From Desulfobacterales bacterium (GTDB taxonomy: Bacteria > Desulfobacterota > Desulfobacteria > Desulfobacterales > RPRI01), in assembly GCA_030689795.1 (NCBI GenBank), contig JAUYEO010000009.1:1-25309 (forward strand): a DNA stretch of 25,309 nucleotides. The letters are read 5' to 3'. A program made the translations under genes and the position numbers. Numbering within the stretch: position 1 is the first letter of the stretch; each line of letters opens with the position of its first letter. The notes beneath the pieces are model-generated. The model made no database searches, was not told where the DNA came from, and saw only the letters and a program-made list of their open reading frames with translations. This document shows positions 22,179 to 25,309 of the stretch, one piece after another.

Positions 22179-25073
22179 TTATTTCCTGTCCGGATCCTTC
22201 GCAGGCTTTATGATAATTGTTGCCGCCCTGCCGTTATCAAGGTATTTCCCGGCAAGCTCCGATAGTTCATCCGTAGTTGCCGATTCATAATCTTTTATAA
22301 TAGTTCTGGACCATTCAATCTGACAGGGATATCGGCCTGATTCTGTCAGGACATTATTAAGCCAGTATTTGTTTGTTCTCAGCATATCCTTTATCCTTGT
22401 CAATAAGGGATCTGCCGACCTTTTGAGATCCTCTTTTACAACACCTTTTTTTGCAATTTCGGAAACTATTTTTTTAATCTTCTCTTCCACGAGGAGAGCT
22501 TCATCCGGATTTACAACAGCTTGCATATAGAAAATACCGTATCCCGGATATGCCCGGCTTGGATTATTGTAGGCGGAATATGAGTAGGCAGCCCCCATCT
22601 TTTCCCTTATCTCTTCCCGTATTTTTTCAGAAACAATTTCAGCAAGAATATTAAAACGGCGCGTTCTCCCTATATTCCAAATATCCTCAGTCGGATACGC
22701 AACAACAACCTGGCCTTTTCCTGTTTCGGTTTCAACATTTATATTAAGAAATCCTGCCAAGGAAAATTTCGGGGAATCGGTTCTTTTCCGTTCAAATCCC
22801 GAGGGTCTCTCCGGAAGGCGCCCGAAGTATATAGAGGCAAGTTCTATCACACGGTCTTCATTAAAATCTCCGACTATCGAAATTTCCAGCGGATCATTTT
22901 TAAACGGCGGATCAATCCACGACCTGATGTCATCGAGTGATAATTTTTTCAGCTTTTCAGGAGACGGAAATCCGAAACGGGTGTCTCCGCCTGCAAGAAA
23001 ACGATCGCCTGTAATATGCATGGCTCCGTCTATTGACCGTGAAAGCTCCAGATATGTCTGGTTGAACCGCTCCATAGAAAGCAAATACGATTCTTCCCTG
23101 TATCCGGGATCCATGATATGGGCATAAAAAAGCCCGAAAAGAAGTTGTGTTTCATCCGGGACGGATATGCCCTTAAGGAGAAAGCGCCCGTCTTCAACAA
23201 CGAAAGACACCTTTGTGCTTTTTCCCGCAAGAGCCTCTTCCATTTCATCCTTGTCCAGCCCGCCAAGGCCGCTTTCATTTATAACCACCCCGGAAAGATC
23301 CGAAAGGCCTTCCAGCCGGGAAGGCTCTGCCGAGCTTCCAAATCCGAATGAAATATTTGCCCGGATTTCATTTGCTTCAAAATCGGTTTTTTTCAGATTA
23401 AGACGTACTCTGTTTTCAAAATCAATCTGAACAATTCCAAGATCAGGGATCTCCTTTCTCTCTTTAATTATTCCCTTCCCGACCGGCTCCGGCAGATAAG
23501 GGAAAACCGCCGTTCTCTTTTCCGCTGGCTTTTGTATCCCTGCCAATAAGCTTTCCCGATAAGCTGCAGCAATCCGGTCTTCCGGCGGAATATCTCTTTT
23601 CAGTTCGGCATTGCCTGTGACAATGATAAGCCTGTGTGTGGGATTCCATGTATTTATAAAGGAATCATGCAGGTCTTTTAGTGAAATTGAGTTTAAAACA
23701 CCGGAATAGAATTCTTTTTCCTGTAACGGAGACTGAAATACTTTATGATTGTTTATATGCCGTATTATCTCATTGGCAAGAATCTGGCTGTCGCGTGTCG
23801 ATTCCTGTTTAACCGCGTTATCCAGCATCGCCGTTAATTCTTTTTTCACCCTTTCAAACTCCCGGGGTGTAAAGCCAAATTCCAAAGCGCTTCTTAATGT
23901 CTGATCGAGTATCGGAATCGATTTTTCCCAGTTTTCAGGGCTGCAATCGGCTGAAATACCCGCATATTGAATCCGGCGCAGATAATAGCCGGAAGAAATG
24001 GATGCGGATGTGAATGGAGCTTTCTTTTTTCTAACCATTGCGTCGAGCCTGTTCTGAACAATCCTGTCTGCAATATCAGCAATAAAGCGCTTTTCCCGTA
24101 TTTCCGAAGTCTCGACCTCCTTTTCCGCCTTGTTTACGATCTCAATGCTGACTGATGTGTTTCCCTCTTCTTTTTCATAGTGATAAAAAGCTTTGATCCC
24201 CTTATGGTTTATATCGCCGAACGGAGGATCGGGCTTTGCCGGAGCCTTGTGAGAGAATGCCGAGAATCTTTCCCCGATAAGGGAAATTGCGGTTTTTGAA
24301 TCAAAATCCCCGACAATAACAAGAACAATATTTTCAGGCCTGTACCGGGCTTGATAAAAATCCCTCAATTTTTTGCCTGTCATTTTTTCAAGCACTTCCG
24401 TCTCGCCGATCGGAAATCTTCTCGATACTGCGGCATCAGGAAATTTGAACTTCATGGCCGACACAAATGTGCGGTAGGATGAGGAATCCCTGGATCTCTT
24501 CTCCGCTATAACAACCTTTCGTTCCCTTTCCACCTCCGAATCAAGCAGGAGAGCGCCTCCTGCAAAATCTTCCACAATAAGAAGACCTTTATCAAGGCTT
24601 TCTTTTTTCCCGTCCGGAAGGAGTATATCATAAACAGTTTCATAGAACCCGGTATGGGCATTGGCATCGGGTCCGAATTGCATTCCCATGTCTTGAAAAT
24701 ATTTTACAAGCTCTCCCGGCTTAAAGTGGGTGGAACCACAGAAAAGCATATGCTCAAGATAGTGTGCCAGACCTTCTTCCTTATCTTCTTCCTGCATCGA
24801 TCCGGCCTGAACATTAAGGCGTATATTTACCCTGTCCTTCGGCTCATGATTTTCCATAAGCACGTACCTGAACCCATTCGGGAGGCGCCCATAAATAACC
24901 GAAGGATCAGGCTTGAGGTCGCTCTCTTCATAAGGCCACGGAGAAAAGTTAATATTTTTTTCTGCCAAAGCATAACCGGCGCCAAAATATCCGGGGCAGA
25001 AAAACAAGAAACTGAAAATTACTGCCCGGACCGGCAATTTTGCACAATATTTCTTAATATACTGTTTTAACAT
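22179..25073 (-). CDS. Exported M16-family (pitrilysin-like) zinc peptidase
   Basis: 964 residues, four M16 lobes in one chain, as in pitrilysin. Signal peptide: MLKQYIKKYCAKLPVRAVIFSFLFFCPGYFGAGYALA. The inverted zinc motif HYLEH is at 104-108 (AHYLEHMLFCGSTHFK); the third ligand should be a glutamate in EVERERKVVIAEKRSRD about 80 residues on. The C-terminal half keeps the inactive-lobe patterns (VVVAYPTEDIWNIGRTRRF; MGAAYSYSAYNNPSRAYPGYG). Such periplasmic enzymes cut short peptides, sometimes signal-peptide or quality-control fragments; the substrate here is unknown. ATG 25073 with AGGGG eight bases ahead is the true start; a TTG at 25196 would add 41 residues partly encoded by a repeat end. 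It lies 84 bases upstream of resB with no visible terminator, so they may be co-transcribed. Confidence 0.9.
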   Translation of the reverse strand: MLKQYIKKYCAKLPVRAVIFSFLFFCPGYFGAGYALAEKNINFSPWPYEESDLKPDPSVIYGRLPNGFRYVLMENHEPKDRVNIRLNVQAGSMQEEDKEEGLAHYLEHMLFCGSTHFKPGELVKYFQDMGMQFGPDANAHTGFYETVYDILLPDGKKESLDKGLLIVEDFAGGALLLDSEVERERKVVIAEKRSRDSSSYRTFVSAMKFKFPDAAVSRRFPIGETEVLEKMTGKKLRDFYQARYRPENIVLVIVGDFDSKTAISLIGERFSAFSHKAPAKPDPPFGDINHKGIKAFYHYEKEEGNTSVSIEIVNKAEKEVETSEIREKRFIADIADRIVQNRLDAMVRKKKAPFTSASISSGYYLRRIQYAGISADCSPENWEKSIPILDQTLRSALEFGFTPREFERVKKELTAMLDNAVKQESTRDSQILANEIIRHINNHKVFQSPLQEKEFYSGVLNSISLKDLHDSFINTWNPTHRLIIVTGNAELKRDIPPEDRIAAAYRESLLAGIQKPAEKRTAVFPYLPEPVGKGIIKERKEIPDLGIVQIDFENRVRLNLKKTDFEANEIRANISFGFGSSAEPSRLEGLSDLSGVVINESGLGGLDKDEMEEALAGKSTKVSFVVEDGRFLLKGISVPDETQLLFGLFYAHIMDPGYREESYLLSMERFNQTYLELSRSIDGAMHITGDRFLAGGDTRFGFPSPEKLKKLSLDDIRSWIDPPFKNDPLEISIVGDFNEDRVIELASIYFGRLPERPSGFERKRTDSPKFSLAGFLNINVETETGKGQVVVAYPTEDIWNIGRTRRFNILAEIVSEKIREEIREKMGAAYSYSAYNNPSRAYPGYGIFYMQAVVNPDEALLVEEKIKKIVSEIAKKGVVKEDLKRSADPLLTRIKDMLRTNKYWLNNVLTESGRYPCQIEWSRTIIKDYESATTDELSELAGKYLDNGRAATIIIKPAKDPDRK

Positions 25074-25098
25074 TATCTGAACCCCTGGACTTTGTTTA

Positions 25099-25114
25099 CG
25101 GCAATTATTTGCCG
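25099..25114. promoter_or_regulatory. Perfect dyad upstream of the M16 peptidase gene
   Basis: CGGCAA-TTAT-TTGCCG is a perfect 16-base inverted repeat 26 bases before the M16 start codon, in an AT-rich leader. It could be an operator or an mRNA hairpin near the ribosome site; no regulator is assigned. Confidence 0.35.
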
Positions 25115-25141
25115 ATAAAATATTATTTTGAATCAGGTTTT

Positions 25142-25199
25142 GATGGACTCGTAAAAAGTCAATTTTTCGCCACGAAGTTGTTCCGGTAAAAGTCAATCA
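25142..25199. repeat. Palindromic element end with a degenerate second end
   Basis: GATGGACTCGTAAAAAGTC (25142-25160) is a clean 19-bp element end. About 25 bases on, CCGGTAAAAGTCAATCAA (25182-25199) resembles the extension of the solo end at 18795. Both lie in the leader of the M16 gene. Confidence 0.6.
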
Positions 25200-25213
25200 A
25201 ATATTTACAAAAA

Positions 25214-25253
25214 ATTTGCGGGTAAGCAATGCCGCAAATACTGTTCTTTGAAA
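25214..25253 (+). other. Hairpin followed by a boxA-like sequence at the right edge
   Basis: ATTTGCGG and CCGCAAAT (25214-25239) form a perfect 8-bp stem with a 10-base loop. Shortly after comes TGTTCTTTGAAAA (25241-25253), close to the rRNA boxA antitermination sequence TGCTCTTTAACAA. Sequences like this also occur in leaders of other loci. The partner gene, if any, is outside the window. No coding frame is seen in 25200-25309. Confidence 0.25.
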
Positions 25254-25309
25254 ATTCGGTAAAACCTATATACCCAGCCCCTGTTTTATGATAACGTTAC
25301 GTCGGGAAT

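Overview
The window looks like chromosomal DNA of a sulfate-reducing (or closely related syntrophic) member of the Desulfobacterota, most like the Desulfobacterales. The evidence is a soluble two-subunit formate dehydrogenase of the sulfate-reducer type, a full set of Qrc-type genes (periplasmic cytochrome to menaquinone reductase), HdrB/HdrC-type proteins, System II cytochrome c maturation and many cysteine-rich iron-sulfur proteins. The species cannot be named from the sequence. No rRNA, tRNA, CRISPR array, transposase or phage gene is visible.

Layout. 1-4541 (+): the 3' part of fdhA, then fdhB, a strong terminator, a 173-bp palindromic repeat, fdhE, a 48-aa CD1871A-type CXXC protein and a NapH-like polyferredoxin membrane protein. 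4595-8722 (-): hdrC-hdrB followed by three exported thiol-redox proteins (TlpA-like, 1-Cys peroxiredoxin, TlpA-like) and an exported DUF4384-type protein. 8723-9063 is non-coding apart from a possible 16-codon ORF, a candidate promoter and a two-way terminator. 9064-14115 (-): a small DUF2892 membrane protein, a TIGR02757 protein overlapping comEC, and murA. 14139-25073 (-): a two-way terminator, then, in transcription order from the right, an M16 peptidase, resB, ccsA, qrcA, qrcB, qrcC, qrcD and a 54-aa membrane protein not previously singled out here.

How it fits together. Formate is oxidised by FdhAB in the periplasm. From knowledge of Desulfovibrio, electrons pass through a soluble type I cytochrome c3 (not in this window) to Qrc, which reduces menaquinone. 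ResB/CcsA attach the haems of QrcA and of partner cytochromes, and the exported thioredoxin-like proteins could keep apocytochrome cysteines reduced. FdhE matures the formate dehydrogenase.

The most unusual content is repetitive. One family of palindromic elements has 19-bp ends related to GACGGTTTCGTAAAAAGTC, with two full copies, an end-plus-hairpin form and solo ends. Its ends create false N-termini beginning MTFYE/MTFYG on neighbouring genes, so several starts were moved inward. A second family is an 8-bp periodic repeat (GGRTTCAA), and one array has become the C-terminus of the NapH-like protein. Candidate new biology: the small protein ending the qrc operon, the hdrBC and exported redoxin cluster, and the tiny ORF ahead of hdrC.
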